From: Gemmatimonadota bacterium | GTDB taxonomy: Bacteria > Latescibacterota > UBA2968 > UBA8231 | DNA: 17,280 bases | Assembly: GCA_026706505.1 (NCBI GenBank) | Contig: JAPOYQ010000478.1 | Coordinates: forward strand, 1-17,280 | Direction of reading: 5' to 3' | Part shown: piece after piece, positions 1 to 7,808 of the stretch | Numbering within the stretch: the stretch's first letter is position 1 | Layout: the number at the start of each line of letters is the position of its first letter | Position numbers and translations under genes: made by a program | Notes under the pieces: model-generated | What the model was told of the DNA's origin: nothing | What the model saw: only the letters and a program-made list of their open reading frames with translations | The model's database searches: none

Positions 1-464
1 CCCCAAGGGATGGCTACCTCTTGGGGCAACCCTTCGTAGAAGTACTTGACCGCCATCGGGTCTTGCGGTGCCAGCCACGGCTGGATATGGGGATGGAGCA
101 GTTCGGCCCAGTTGTTTTCGGGCGTGGCATAGTAATAGACCCCGGCCAAAAAGGGGACCAATTGCGCTGTGACCCCCGTGGAGGGAATCGCCGAAGCTGC
201 GACCATCATGGCGTAGATCACCACTAGCTCCTGGGCCGATAAGCTCCATTTGCGCCCGAGCCACTTGAGCGGAATATTGACTAATAGCAGGAGAAAAAGG
301 AGGAAAATCGCGCTCAGAGCGATGAAATCCCCGGTCCAATCGAGAGTCCCCATCACCAAGAGGCCATAGGGAAAAACCGTGTTGATCACCACGGCCATCA
401 AAGCGCCGACGAGCAAGGCCCGATACGGCACCCATCTTTTATCGCTGGCGATGAATTGACTCAT
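1..464 (-). CDS. DUF6785-type polytopic membrane protein, N-terminal part (cut by window edge)
   Basis: An open frame runs from ATG at 464 off the left edge, giving 154 residues without a stop. It starts MSQFIASDKRWVPYRALLVG. Hydrophobic segments lie near residues 16-38 and 46-66, and a third begins near residue 78. Later motifs include ATPENNWAEL, PWLAPQDP and YFYEGLP followed by IPW. From memory this pattern matches the large membrane-protein family DUF6785 (often with DUF6784), found in planctomycetes, Latescibacterota and relatives, whose function is unknown. The start lies 5 bases after the stop of the upstream membrane/SpeE-like gene, so the two are probably co-transcribed and translationally coupled. 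The Shine-Dalgarno is weak (AGGG just upstream). Gene identity is likely; any transport role would be guesswork. Confidence 0.8.
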   Translation of the reverse strand, partial: MSQFIASDKRWVPYRALLVGALMAVVINTVFPYGLLVMGTLDWTGDFIALSAIFLLFLLLLVNIPLKWLGRKWSLSAQELVVIYAMMVAASAIPSTGVTAQLVPFLAGVYYYATPENNWAELLHPHIQPWLAPQDPMAVKYFYEGLPQEVAIPW

Positions 465-469
465 AGACC

Positions 470-3004
470 CTATTCGTCTTGGGGCGGTCGCCGGATAAGT
501 TGCTCAGCCAGCAGTTCGAGGAAATAGGCCGAAGATCTGTCCTCGGGATTCACCTGGAGCGCGTGCTGGTAGGCTCTTACTGCGGCCCGATCGCGGTTTT
601 GCAGCCGCATGATATCCCCCTCGAGCGCGTGCTCGCCAGCCTTGAAATATGCCTCTATTGTTTCCCGTACTGTAGCAGAGGGTGCCGTCAGCAGCGACAG
701 AGCCGAGGTGCGGTATGGAGCCAAATCTTCTAACACCTCCCACGAGCCGCTGCTGTAGCCCTTTGGACTGACAAAGCTGATATAGGGATGGTCGTCGGTG
801 TTGAGCGGACCCTTCCTCACATAACGCCGCAGGGCGACCTCGTCCATCACTAAGCTGTTCAAGAGCGCAAATACGTTCCCCATATCTATGTCTTCTAGGC
901 TGCGATACACTCGCGGCGGTGCCATCTTCTCGTTGAGCAGCTCCCAATCAATCGCCTGCGGCTGCATGGTCCCCACCATGATCGAGTAGTTGTTCGAGCG
1001 CCACAAGGTGGCGTGGGGAAAGACGTGCTGAAAGGTCCGCACGATGGTCTTGTAGTCGTATGGCGGCAGGCCGTGAAAGGGCAGCCACTGAGCCATGATC
1101 CCATCGGTGCTCAGGTGTGCCCGGCACAACTCGTAAAATTCCTTTGTGTAGAGCACCCAGCTATCGGCGCTCGTTGGATGGGTGGCGTCCCCAGTGATGA
1201 TTTGATAGGTGTCGCGGCTGGAGAGGAGAAAATTCCGGCCGTCGTCGATAACTAACTCGATATTCCACGCAGTCGGATTCTCGAGCACGTGGTGATTGAA
1301 TTCGCCAAAGTGCAACCGGGCTGCGTCTATCACTTCCGGTACCAACTCAACGCAAGTAATGCGGCGCGGCTCGTACTGGGCTGCGCCCCCTAAGGCGATG
1401 CCGCCGCCCAAGGAGACGACCAACACCTCTTGCGGATCGGGATGCAGGAGTAGGGGCAAATGGCCCAGGAGGCGGAAAATTTGCAGCGAGCTGTAGTCGG
1501 TCGGCACCTGCCCGCCCCCATTGAGCGCCATTTTGCGGAAACCATCGGTTTGTTGTTCGACGGTGATGACGCCCTCGGCTCCCTCTTGGTAAAACACCAG
1601 TTCTCGGTTGACGGCCGCTGGCTCCGCAATGCGCCGCAGCACATCCGAGGGCACTAGGACTAGCAGGAGTGCTAAACCCGCCGCCCCGCACCAGACCAGC
1701 CGCTTGCGTTGCTGGCTAATCAAGGCGAGGGTCAGGCCAACCAAGCCATTCAACGCGGCTAGTACCTTGACGCTCCACTCGGTCCCTAGCAGCGGGATCA
1801 GCACAAACCCCGTCACAAAGGCTCCCCCAACCGCGCCCAAGCTGTTGACAGCGCCGATGTCCCCTATGCCGCGCCCCAGACGCGCCAGTTGTCGCGTGTA
1901 GATTTGGCCGACCAGCGGAAAGATAACCCCCATCGCCACGGTCGGTAGCAACATGATGGCGACGGCCGTAAAAAACACGCCCGTCCTCGACATCCACCAC
2001 GAGTCCGCCCGCTGGATCGGTTCCACGAGGACGGACAAATGGGCAAAGGCCAACACGGACAGAGCACCGCACGCGCCGATCAAAAACTGGATACCGATAA
2101 AAATCGAGAGCAAATCTGGCCGCCGTGAGAGTAACCGACTGCCCAGCCATCCCCCCAAGGCCAATCCACTCAAAAAGGCCACCAATACAATGCTGAACTC
2201 GTAGTGTGAATTGAAGGAGAAACTCACCATCAAGAGCCGCATCCACGCCACTTCGTAGCCTAGGGCGGCAAAACCGGAGATAGCAAAGCCGACCAGCACG
2301 CCCCACAGAACGCGGTCGGAGTGCGCGGTTTCTTTTGTTGCCGTCCCTTCATCGACGCCGACGGCTCGTTGCCCCCCCCACAGCCAAGCTGCGCCTGCGA
2401 CCAAGAAATTCACCACAGCGATGGCTTGCGTCGTCCCTCGCAGACCCAACCCTTCCATTAGTCCGAAGGTCGCCGCCAACACCCCGACGACTGCGCCCAG
2501 CGTGTTGATCGCATAGAGCTGTCCGACCCGGCCACCTAACCTGCCCAGCCGCCGCACCGCAAACTTGGCCATGACTGGTAGGGTGCCCCCCATCAGTGCC
2601 GTGGGGATCAGGAGCAAGGCAAAGCAAAGGCCGAAGCGGGCTAGGGAAAAGAGATAGAAGTTTCCCTGTAAACCCACTAGAGCACCGTAGGCATTGCCCA
2701 AATTCGCACTAATACTGGGAAAGAAAAGGGCAAAAAGACCGATGCCGACTTCTAGCGCGGCAAAAATCCGCAGGGGGTGTTTGCAGCGGTCGATATACCG
2801 CCCCAAAACCCAGCTACCCAAGGCTAGGCCAGCCATGAAGGCGCTGAGTACGGTGCTAGTAGCCAGTAGAGTGGTGCCGAAGACCACGGTTAGCATCCGC
2901 GCCCACACGACTTGATAGACTAAGCTGCTGACCCCCGAAAAAAAGAACAGGACCAAGAGCGCCTTTTGTTCAGACTGCTCTAGGTCCCGATCGCGTTCTT
3001 CCAC
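470..3004 (-). CDS. Fused polytopic membrane protein / spermidine-synthase-like domain with C-terminal TPR-like segment
   Basis: This 844-residue protein starts at GTG. The N-terminal ~480 residues are membrane segments in two repeated halves: SGVSSLVYQVVWARML near residue 23 recurs as SGFAALGYEVAWMRLL near 240, each followed by a GLALG motif. A Rossmann methyltransferase fold of the spermidine synthase (SpeE) type follows: glycine-rich loop VVSLGGGIALGG (~555), acidic CVELVPEVID, then DDGRNFLL and YTKEFYELC. Genes like this are usually labelled 'fused MFS/spermidine synthase', but polyamine activity is mostly unproven. The segment after YQII reads TGDATHP rather than the DSSDP-like stretch of true spermidine synthases, so another aminopropyl- or methyl-transfer reaction, or none, is possible. 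The last ~55 residues resemble one TPR (AVRAYQHALQVNPED). It follows the FG-GAP/ASPIC gene after 88 bases and precedes the DUF6785-type gene by 5. An AAGAG lies 6 bases before the GTG. Confidence 0.88.
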   Translation of the reverse strand: MEERDRDLEQSEQKALLVLFFFSGVSSLVYQVVWARMLTVVFGTTLLATSTVLSAFMAGLALGSWVLGRYIDRCKHPLRIFAALEVGIGLFALFFPSISANLGNAYGALVGLQGNFYLFSLARFGLCFALLLIPTALMGGTLPVMAKFAVRRLGRLGGRVGQLYAINTLGAVVGVLAATFGLMEGLGLRGTTQAIAVVNFLVAGAAWLWGGQRAVGVDEGTATKETAHSDRVLWGVLVGFAISGFAALGYEVAWMRLLMVSFSFNSHYEFSIVLVAFLSGLALGGWLGSRLLSRRPDLLSIFIGIQFLIGACGALSVLAFAHLSVLVEPIQRADSWWMSRTGVFFTAVAIMLLPTVAMGVIFPLVGQIYTRQLARLGRGIGDIGAVNSLGAVGGAFVTGFVLIPLLGTEWSVKVLAALNGLVGLTLALISQQRKRLVWCGAAGLALLLVLVPSDVLRRIAEPAAVNRELVFYQEGAEGVITVEQQTDGFRKMALNGGGQVPTDYSSLQIFRLLGHLPLLLHPDPQEVLVVSLGGGIALGGAAQYEPRRITCVELVPEVIDAARLHFGEFNHHVLENPTAWNIELVIDDGRNFLLSSRDTYQIITGDATHPTSADSWVLYTKEFYELCRAHLSTDGIMAQWLPFHGLPPYDYKTIVRTFQHVFPHATLWRSNNYSIMVGTMQPQAIDWELLNEKMAPPRVYRSLEDIDMGNVFALLNSLVMDEVALRRYVRKGPLNTDDHPYISFVSPKGYSSGSWEVLEDLAPYRTSALSLLTAPSATVRETIEAYFKAGEHALEGDIMRLQNRDRAAVRAYQHALQVNPEDRSSAYFLELLAEQLIRRPPQDE

Positions 3005-3065
3005 ACTGAATGCTCTTTTTTAGAGACTGTAACCGTGCGCGAGAAGGGCTAGGGAAGGGATGCTC

Positions 3066-3083
3066 TAACCTAGCCGCTAGTTA
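3066..3083. repeat. Imperfect inverted repeat between two minus-strand genes
   Basis: TAAC(C)TAG and CTAGTTA flank CCG, giving a 7-bp stem with one bulged base just downstream of the FG-GAP/ASPIC stop codon. No T-run follows on the minus strand, so it is not a standard intrinsic terminator. It could be a weak attenuator or an RNA 3'-end stabiliser. The rest of the 88-base gap shows nothing I recognise. Confidence 0.3.
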
Positions 3084-3092
3084 AGGAGGCTT

Positions 3093-5048
3093 CTAAGGTT
3101 CCTCTATGGTGAGTCGCTGATTTGTCTGGATGGGGCCGTCCAAAGTCTGCTCCTGACCTGAGGGCCAGCGCACCGTTAGGCGATCCACCGCCGCTGCCTC
3201 TCCCAAGCCAAAGTAGAGTCCATAAACGCTCTGCGACAGATACCCCGACTGCCCATCCTGCACTTGGGTAGATACCTGATCGCCGGCCTCCACTGCGACC
3301 ACCGCGCCCAACCCATCTCGATTGGACGATTTACCCACCAGTACTACTTCGACATAGCGCACCGTCCGACGCTGACTCAGGTCGCTGAGCAAGACCAGCG
3401 GCACCCCGTTAAACTCATTGGTCACAATGTCGAGATCGCCATCGCCCTCCACATCGAACAGCGCCGACGAGCGCGTCCCCAATGCGCCGTACACCAGCAA
3501 GCCCCCTTCCTGCCCCTCGCAGCGCTTGTGCTTTAAATCCGCCTCGTCGCAGTCGAGGGCAAACCACGGCTGCGCGGTGCGATTGTCGCGTCGCGGTTCC
3601 ACTCCTAACACAAACTCGCTGTCGAGGAAGCCGCGTCCTTGGTCGTTGAGCAAGACGGTGTTGATCCCATAGCGAAAGGGGTAATTCATGCTCGAAGCCA
3701 CGAACACATCCTGCCAGCCATCGGCGTTGAGATCGCCGCTGCTCAACCCCCACGGCCAATAATTTTCAGCACCGATTAGATCGGAGATTTCTTCGAACTG
3801 CCCCCCGTCTAGGTGGTGGTAAAAGGCATTGCCGAAGATACTTAATCCCTCGCTGCGCAAAAAATCGTCTGGATATTGGATATACGACTTGAGTTTTTCG
3901 TCCCAAGGCCCTGCCGGCTGGCTCATATCGGAGTGCATATCGGAGACGAAGAGGTCCAGCCGACCGTCGTTGTCGTAGTCGAAGGCCTTGATTCCCATCG
4001 AACCCCACGGCGTTTTGGGAAATACCGCGCGGCTCTTTTTAACGAAATGCTGCCCTGCCACATTCTCGTAGTAGGAGTCATGCCCCTGCATATTGAGTAC
4101 GTAGAGGTCTTGCCAGCCGTCTCCGTTGAAATCTACCGGACTGGCATCTCCCGACCAGCTTGAATCCAACAATCCCACTTCGCGCGAGACGTCGGCGAAA
4201 ACCCGCTGTCCCAGGTTCTTGAACAGTGTACTCTGTTCGGCGCGCTCGGGTTTCAAATGTCCGGAGAAGGCATCCTTGAAACCTCGGTAGTACTGATAGG
4301 TCGCCCCCTCCTCCAGTCGCGTTGGATCGACCGCTGCCGTCCCCTTTTCATCTTTGGTATAGATTCCCACATTGGTCACAAACAGATCCAGCAACCCATC
4401 GTTATTGTAGTCGAAGAACTCACCGGACGACGAGTGCGCCTGCCAGCCCGTGCCCGAATGCTCGGTTATATCTTCGAAGCGACCGGTTCCGTCGTTGATC
4501 AAAAGCTGATTGCCCAACCGCACCGCCGTGGCGTACAGATCGACATCGCCGTCGTTGTCAATGTCGCCAAACGACGCGCTCACCCCGATCTTATCGGCCA
4601 ACTCCAGGCTCGGCGTGGTGTAATTTTCAAAGCGCGCCCCGCCGAGATTGCGCCATAACTGATTGCCTCCCACTTGGGTCGTAAAGTAGAGGTCGTAGAG
4701 GCCATCGCCATCCACGTCCCCCACCGCTAGTCCATTTCCATGATCGTAGTGAACCGGGATATGTTCCTTGGCGGAATCCTCTACCACTCTATTGCGAAAC
4801 TCAATACCGCTGGCTTTGAGTTGGTCGGTAAAGGAGAAGTCGCAAAAGACCTCGTAGGCTTGGGCCGCCTCCAGTTGGGCTTGCTGGCGGGGCACCAACC
4901 ACGGCGGGTCGACGATTGCGGCCGGTTCGGGAAAAGGCTTGAGAATTTTTGCCGGTCTTGGGGTGTCAGATTCAGCGTGGGCGGTTTTTAAGGGAGCGAA
5001 CGCAAAAATACACAGCGCAAAGAGGAATGCTGCCTGATAATTCAGCAT
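3093..5048 (-). CDS. Secreted CRTAC1-like FG-GAP/VCBS repeat protein with ASPIC/UnbV C-terminal domain
   Basis: This 651-residue protein opens with a Sec signal peptide (hydrophobic core ~6-18, likely cleavage after AHA at 25). Seven calcium-loop motifs of the DxDxDGxxD kind lie near residues 111, 162, 213, 306, 357, 439 and 532 (for example DVDGDGLYD, DIDNDGDVD, DYDNDGRLD), as expected for an FG-GAP/VCBS beta-propeller. The end is an ASPIC/UnbV domain (~575-637) with SSNRDGLGAVV, YFGLGEAAAVD and RWPSGQEQ. Human CRTAC1 shares this architecture; bacterial members are exported and probably bind calcium and protein or glycan partners, but their function is unknown. Unlike the gene at 12555-14777 it has no TPR-like N-terminus. 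It is divergent from the pentapeptide/FG-GAP gene and appears to head the minus-strand run containing the SpeE-like and DUF6785-type genes. No clear Shine-Dalgarno precedes the ATG; the signal peptide supports that start. Confidence 0.9.
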   Translation of the reverse strand: MLNYQAAFLFALCIFAFAPLKTAHAESDTPRPAKILKPFPEPAAIVDPPWLVPRQQAQLEAAQAYEVFCDFSFTDQLKASGIEFRNRVVEDSAKEHIPVHYDHGNGLAVGDVDGDGLYDLYFTTQVGGNQLWRNLGGARFENYTTPSLELADKIGVSASFGDIDNDGDVDLYATAVRLGNQLLINDGTGRFEDITEHSGTGWQAHSSSGEFFDYNNDGLLDLFVTNVGIYTKDEKGTAAVDPTRLEEGATYQYYRGFKDAFSGHLKPERAEQSTLFKNLGQRVFADVSREVGLLDSSWSGDASPVDFNGDGWQDLYVLNMQGHDSYYENVAGQHFVKKSRAVFPKTPWGSMGIKAFDYDNDGRLDLFVSDMHSDMSQPAGPWDEKLKSYIQYPDDFLRSEGLSIFGNAFYHHLDGGQFEEISDLIGAENYWPWGLSSGDLNADGWQDVFVASSMNYPFRYGINTVLLNDQGRGFLDSEFVLGVEPRRDNRTAQPWFALDCDEADLKHKRCEGQEGGLLVYGALGTRSSALFDVEGDGDLDIVTNEFNGVPLVLLSDLSQRRTVRYVEVVLVGKSSNRDGLGAVVAVEAGDQVSTQVQDGQSGYLSQSVYGLYFGLGEAAAVDRLTVRWPSGQEQTLDGPIQTNQRLTIEEP

Positions 5049-5221
5049 GGTCTATATTTTCGACGTATTGGGACGTTTATATAAAGTGATTTTGCGTTGA
5101 GATGGGCGTTAAAAAAGTAGCATGTACCCCCTATGTCAAGCGATTGCGCCTTGCCGCCCCGGCCTTGTGTTGGATATTATGGATTCCTGCAGAAAGCCAA
5201 AATCCCGAGCTTGCGCAAATC
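5049..5221. promoter_or_regulatory. Divergent intergenic region with AT-rich palindrome
   Basis: This stretch separates two divergent FG-GAP/ASPIC genes. A perfect 10-bp palindrome TTTATATAAA at 5076-5085 reads as a TATAAA -10-like element on both strands. I found no good -35 box at standard spacing on either side, so this is only a candidate bidirectional promoter. If the plus gene starts at 5102 rather than 5222, the right part of this region is coding. Confidence 0.35.
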
Positions 5222-7792
5222 ATGGTCTTTTACTCATCCGTCCATCGTCTTTTCTTGCTATTCCTGATAGCTCCTCTGCCCTCGATAGCCCAATACGAAG
5301 TGACCATAGAAGGCAAGGCCTACCAACTCATCCTCGCCCGCGACCTCGCCGCAGCAATCCAACAAGCCCCTACCGGTACCACACTCGAATACAACCGCAT
5401 TGTGGTGCAGGGGCCGCTTGAATTGACCGGCGACACCCTGCACACAGCGCTCGCCTTTGAGGACGTGCGCTTTACCAATCCCGTAGTATTAGAACGCGCC
5501 GTTTTTCTACAACCGATGAGCTTTGTTCGCACCCATTTCCAACAGGGGATCTCCCTGCTGGAAGCCCGCCTCGAAAGTGGATTTTCCTGCCGCGACTGCC
5601 GCGTAGTGGACACGGCTAATTGCAAACGGACTGTGTTTGTCGATAAAGTAGATTTTTCGGCCACCCAGTTTTCCGGTGCGGCCTTTTTTCAGCAGACCAA
5701 CTTTGACGGAGAAACCACCTTTGAGCGCACTCAATTTGAGGATGCGACCTATTTCGACCAGACTGTGTTCGTCCGCTCCACCTCTTTCCAGGATGCTTCC
5801 TTTGCCGATCTGGTCTCTTTCGAAGAAGCGGTGTGGCAATCGACCGTTTCATTTGCCGGCGCTCGTTTTGGCGAGGACGCCCTGTTCGCGCAAAGCCGCT
5901 TTGCGGGAGCCGCCACGTTCACTGCGGCCTACTTCCGCAGTACAGCCCATTTCGAGCGAGCCGATTTCTCCGCTACGGCCTCCTTCCACCGCATCGTCTT
6001 TGCCGGTCCGGCCCGCTTTGTCGGTGCCCACTTTCGCTCTTCAGCGTTCTTTGTCGACAGTCGCTTCAAACAGGAGGCGACCTTTAATGGCGCAACCTTT
6101 GCCCAGCCTTTCCGCCCCAGTGCCCACTTTAACGTTGCTCCCGACTTAGCCGATGTGACCGCTCCTTCCATAGACCTAACAGAACCCGAGGACAAAGCCC
6201 GCTCGGTTCCACCGCCAGACACCGCCGACCCTAGCTGCAACCCCATTCAATTGGTCGATATAACCCAAGCGGCTGGTCTCGATTTTGAGCACTACAACGG
6301 CTTTTCGGGCGAATACTACTACGTCGAAACCTTTGGGTCCGGGGCGGCCTTCCTCGACGTTGACGGCGATGGCTGGCTCGATCTCTATCTGGTCAACGGC
6401 GCACCTCTAAGTGGCGAGCGCCCCGATCCAATTCCCACCAATCGCCTGTACCACAACACTGGCGCTGGCGGTTTCACCGATGTGACGGCTGCCTCGGGAG
6501 CTGGGCACACCGGCTACGGCATGGGCTGTGCCGTAGCTGACTACGACGCCGATGGCGATTTGGATCTCTACGTGACCAACGTTGGCCCCAACCTCCTGTT
6601 GCGCAACGAGGGTGGCGGGAGCTTTGCCGACGCGACCGCCGCCGTGGGCGGGGCCGATGCCCGGTGGGGTACTAGTTGCGGTTTCCTAGACTACGATCTC
6701 GACGGCGATTTGGATCTCTACGCGACCAATTACGTGGAGTTTGACCCAGAGAACAATATCGTCTGTGCCGAGGGCGGCATCCGCTCCTATTGCGAGCCAA
6801 AGTTCTACGATCCGGTAGGCGATGTGCTCTACCGCAACGAAGACGGCCAATTCCGCGATGTGACGTTGGAGATGGGAATCATTCACAAGGGGCGCGGCTT
6901 GGGCGTGGCCTTCGCGGATTACGACCTCGACGGCGACACCGACATGTACGTGGCCAACGACGGCACGATGAACTTCCTCTACCAAAACCAAGGGAATGGC
7001 TTTGCCGAGGTCGGCCTCTACGCTGGGGGGCGCTACAACGAGGACGGTCTAGCCGAAGCTGGCATGGGCGTGGAGTTCGGGGATTGGGACAATGATGGGT
7101 TGCAAGATATTTTTGTGACCAATTTCGCCCAAGAGACCAACACCTTGTACGGCAATGATGGGCAGGGGCAATTCTACGACATCACCCAACGCGCCGGCTT
7201 GGCTGAGTACAGCTACAAACCGCTGGGTTTTGGCACCAATTTTTTCGACTACGACAACGACGGCGACCTAGATCTCTTTGTCGCCAATGGCCACGTCATG
7301 GACAAAATCACCCAAGTACACCCCGACCATGCCTATCCGCAACCCAATCAGGTGCTCTGCAACCAGCGGGGGACCCGCTTTATCGATGTCTCTGCTAGGC
7401 TCGGTCCCGCGCTCACGGTGGCGGCGGTAAGCCGCGCTTCGGCCACGGCCGACTACGACAACGATGGCGACCTAGACCTGCTAGTGACCAATGTTGCCGC
7501 CGTCCCCAACCTCCTGCGCAACGACGGGGGCAACCAGCAGCACTGGTTGACGATTCAGTTGGGGAACACCGCGCAGCACGCCCGCGTCGCCGTGACGGCC
7601 GGTGGGCAGCGCCAAGTCAAGGAGCATCAGTCGGGCGGTAGTTATCTTGCGAGTAGCGATCCTCGTCTCCACTTTGGCCTAGGAGAAGCCACTCAGGCCA
7701 CAGTCGAAATCCGCTGGCCCGACGGCGCGTTGCAAAAAATAGAAGCGGTGGCGGCCGATCAGATCCTGCACATAATTCAATCCAAACCCTGA
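5222..7792 (+). CDS. Secreted pentapeptide-type (11-residue) repeat protein fused to FG-GAP/VCBS and ASPIC/UnbV-like domains
   Basis: The frame opens at 5102, but the second ATG (5222) is preferred because it begins a signal peptide (MVFYSSVHRLFLLFLI, likely cleavage after SIA), giving 856 residues. Neither start has a clear Shine-Dalgarno. Residues 78-297 are 20 contiguous 11-residue units with an aromatic or aliphatic residue at positions 2 and 7, for example TFERTQFEDAT and HFERADFSATA. This resembles the Pentapeptide_3 type of repeat. A proline-rich linker (~298-337) follows, then seven FG-GAP calcium loops (first DVDGDGWLD near 379; later DYDADGDLD, DYDLDGDLD, DWDNDGLQD, DYDNDGDLD twice). 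The end is ASPIC/UnbV-like (HFGLGEATQATVEIRWPDGA), but its usual SNRxGxGA entry is shortened to NTAQHARV. The protein is probably extracellular or periplasmic; its function is unknown. It is followed 16 bases later by a TPR gene, presumably in the same operon. Confidence 0.88.
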   Translation: MVFYSSVHRLFLLFLIAPLPSIAQYEVTIEGKAYQLILARDLAAAIQQAPTGTTLEYNRIVVQGPLELTGDTLHTALAFEDVRFTNPVVLERAVFLQPMSFVRTHFQQGISLLEARLESGFSCRDCRVVDTANCKRTVFVDKVDFSATQFSGAAFFQQTNFDGETTFERTQFEDATYFDQTVFVRSTSFQDASFADLVSFEEAVWQSTVSFAGARFGEDALFAQSRFAGAATFTAAYFRSTAHFERADFSATASFHRIVFAGPARFVGAHFRSSAFFVDSRFKQEATFNGATFAQPFRPSAHFNVAPDLADVTAPSIDLTEPEDKARSVPPPDTADPSCNPIQLVDITQAAGLDFEHYNGFSGEYYYVETFGSGAAFLDVDGDGWLDLYLVNGAPLSGERPDPIPTNRLYHNTGAGGFTDVTAASGAGHTGYGMGCAVADYDADGDLDLYVTNVGPNLLLRNEGGGSFADATAAVGGADARWGTSCGFLDYDLDGDLDLYATNYVEFDPENNIVCAEGGIRSYCEPKFYDPVGDVLYRNEDGQFRDVTLEMGIIHKGRGLGVAFADYDLDGDTDMYVANDGTMNFLYQNQGNGFAEVGLYAGGRYNEDGLAEAGMGVEFGDWDNDGLQDIFVTNFAQETNTLYGNDGQGQFYDITQRAGLAEYSYKPLGFGTNFFDYDNDGDLDLFVANGHVMDKITQVHPDHAYPQPNQVLCNQRGTRFIDVSARLGPALTVAAVSRASATADYDNDGDLDLLVTNVAAVPNLLRNDGGNQQHWLTIQLGNTAQHARVAVTAGGQRQVKEHQSGGSYLASSDPRLHFGLGEATQATVEIRWPDGALQKIEAVAADQILHIIQSKP
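5453..6112 (+). repeat. Array encoding 20 tandem 11-residue repeats
   Basis: Twenty uninterrupted 33-bp units encode an 11-residue pattern roughly xFxxAxFxxxA. Hydrophobic positions alternate at spacings of 5 and 6 residues. Units 4-6 are the most degenerate and carry Cys or Leu in place of Phe (SCRDCRVVDTA, NCKRTVFVDKV). At DNA level the units have diverged strongly, so the array is old and maintained as protein. Confidence 0.85.
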
Positions 7793-7796
7793 TGCC

Positions 7797-7802
7797 AAGG
7801 AG
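7797..7802 (+). promoter_or_regulatory. Shine-Dalgarno deciding the TPR gene start
   Basis: AAGGAG lies 6 bases before ATG at 7809. An in-frame TTG at 7803 directly abuts the motif and would be too close, so ATG 7809 is taken as the start. Confidence 0.8.
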
Positions 7803-7808
7803 TTGCAA

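Noticed and set aside
1716..2306. 196-residue minus-strand open frame
   Set aside because: It is a shifted frame inside the membrane/SpeE-like gene and shows low-complexity Arg/Gly composition.
470..3004. Calling the gene speE (spermidine synthase)
   Set aside because: Only the fold is shared. The membrane half, altered active-site segment and context argue against a confident polyamine assignment.
5102..5221. N-terminal extension of the pentapeptide/FG-GAP gene
   Set aside because: The extra 40 residues precede a good signal peptide. I kept 5222, though neither start has a clear Shine-Dalgarno and the extension contains a hydrophobic stretch of its own.
5453..6112. CRISPR-like array
   Set aside because: The 33-bp periodicity is coding (11 residues), with units diverged at DNA level and no identical repeats or spacers.
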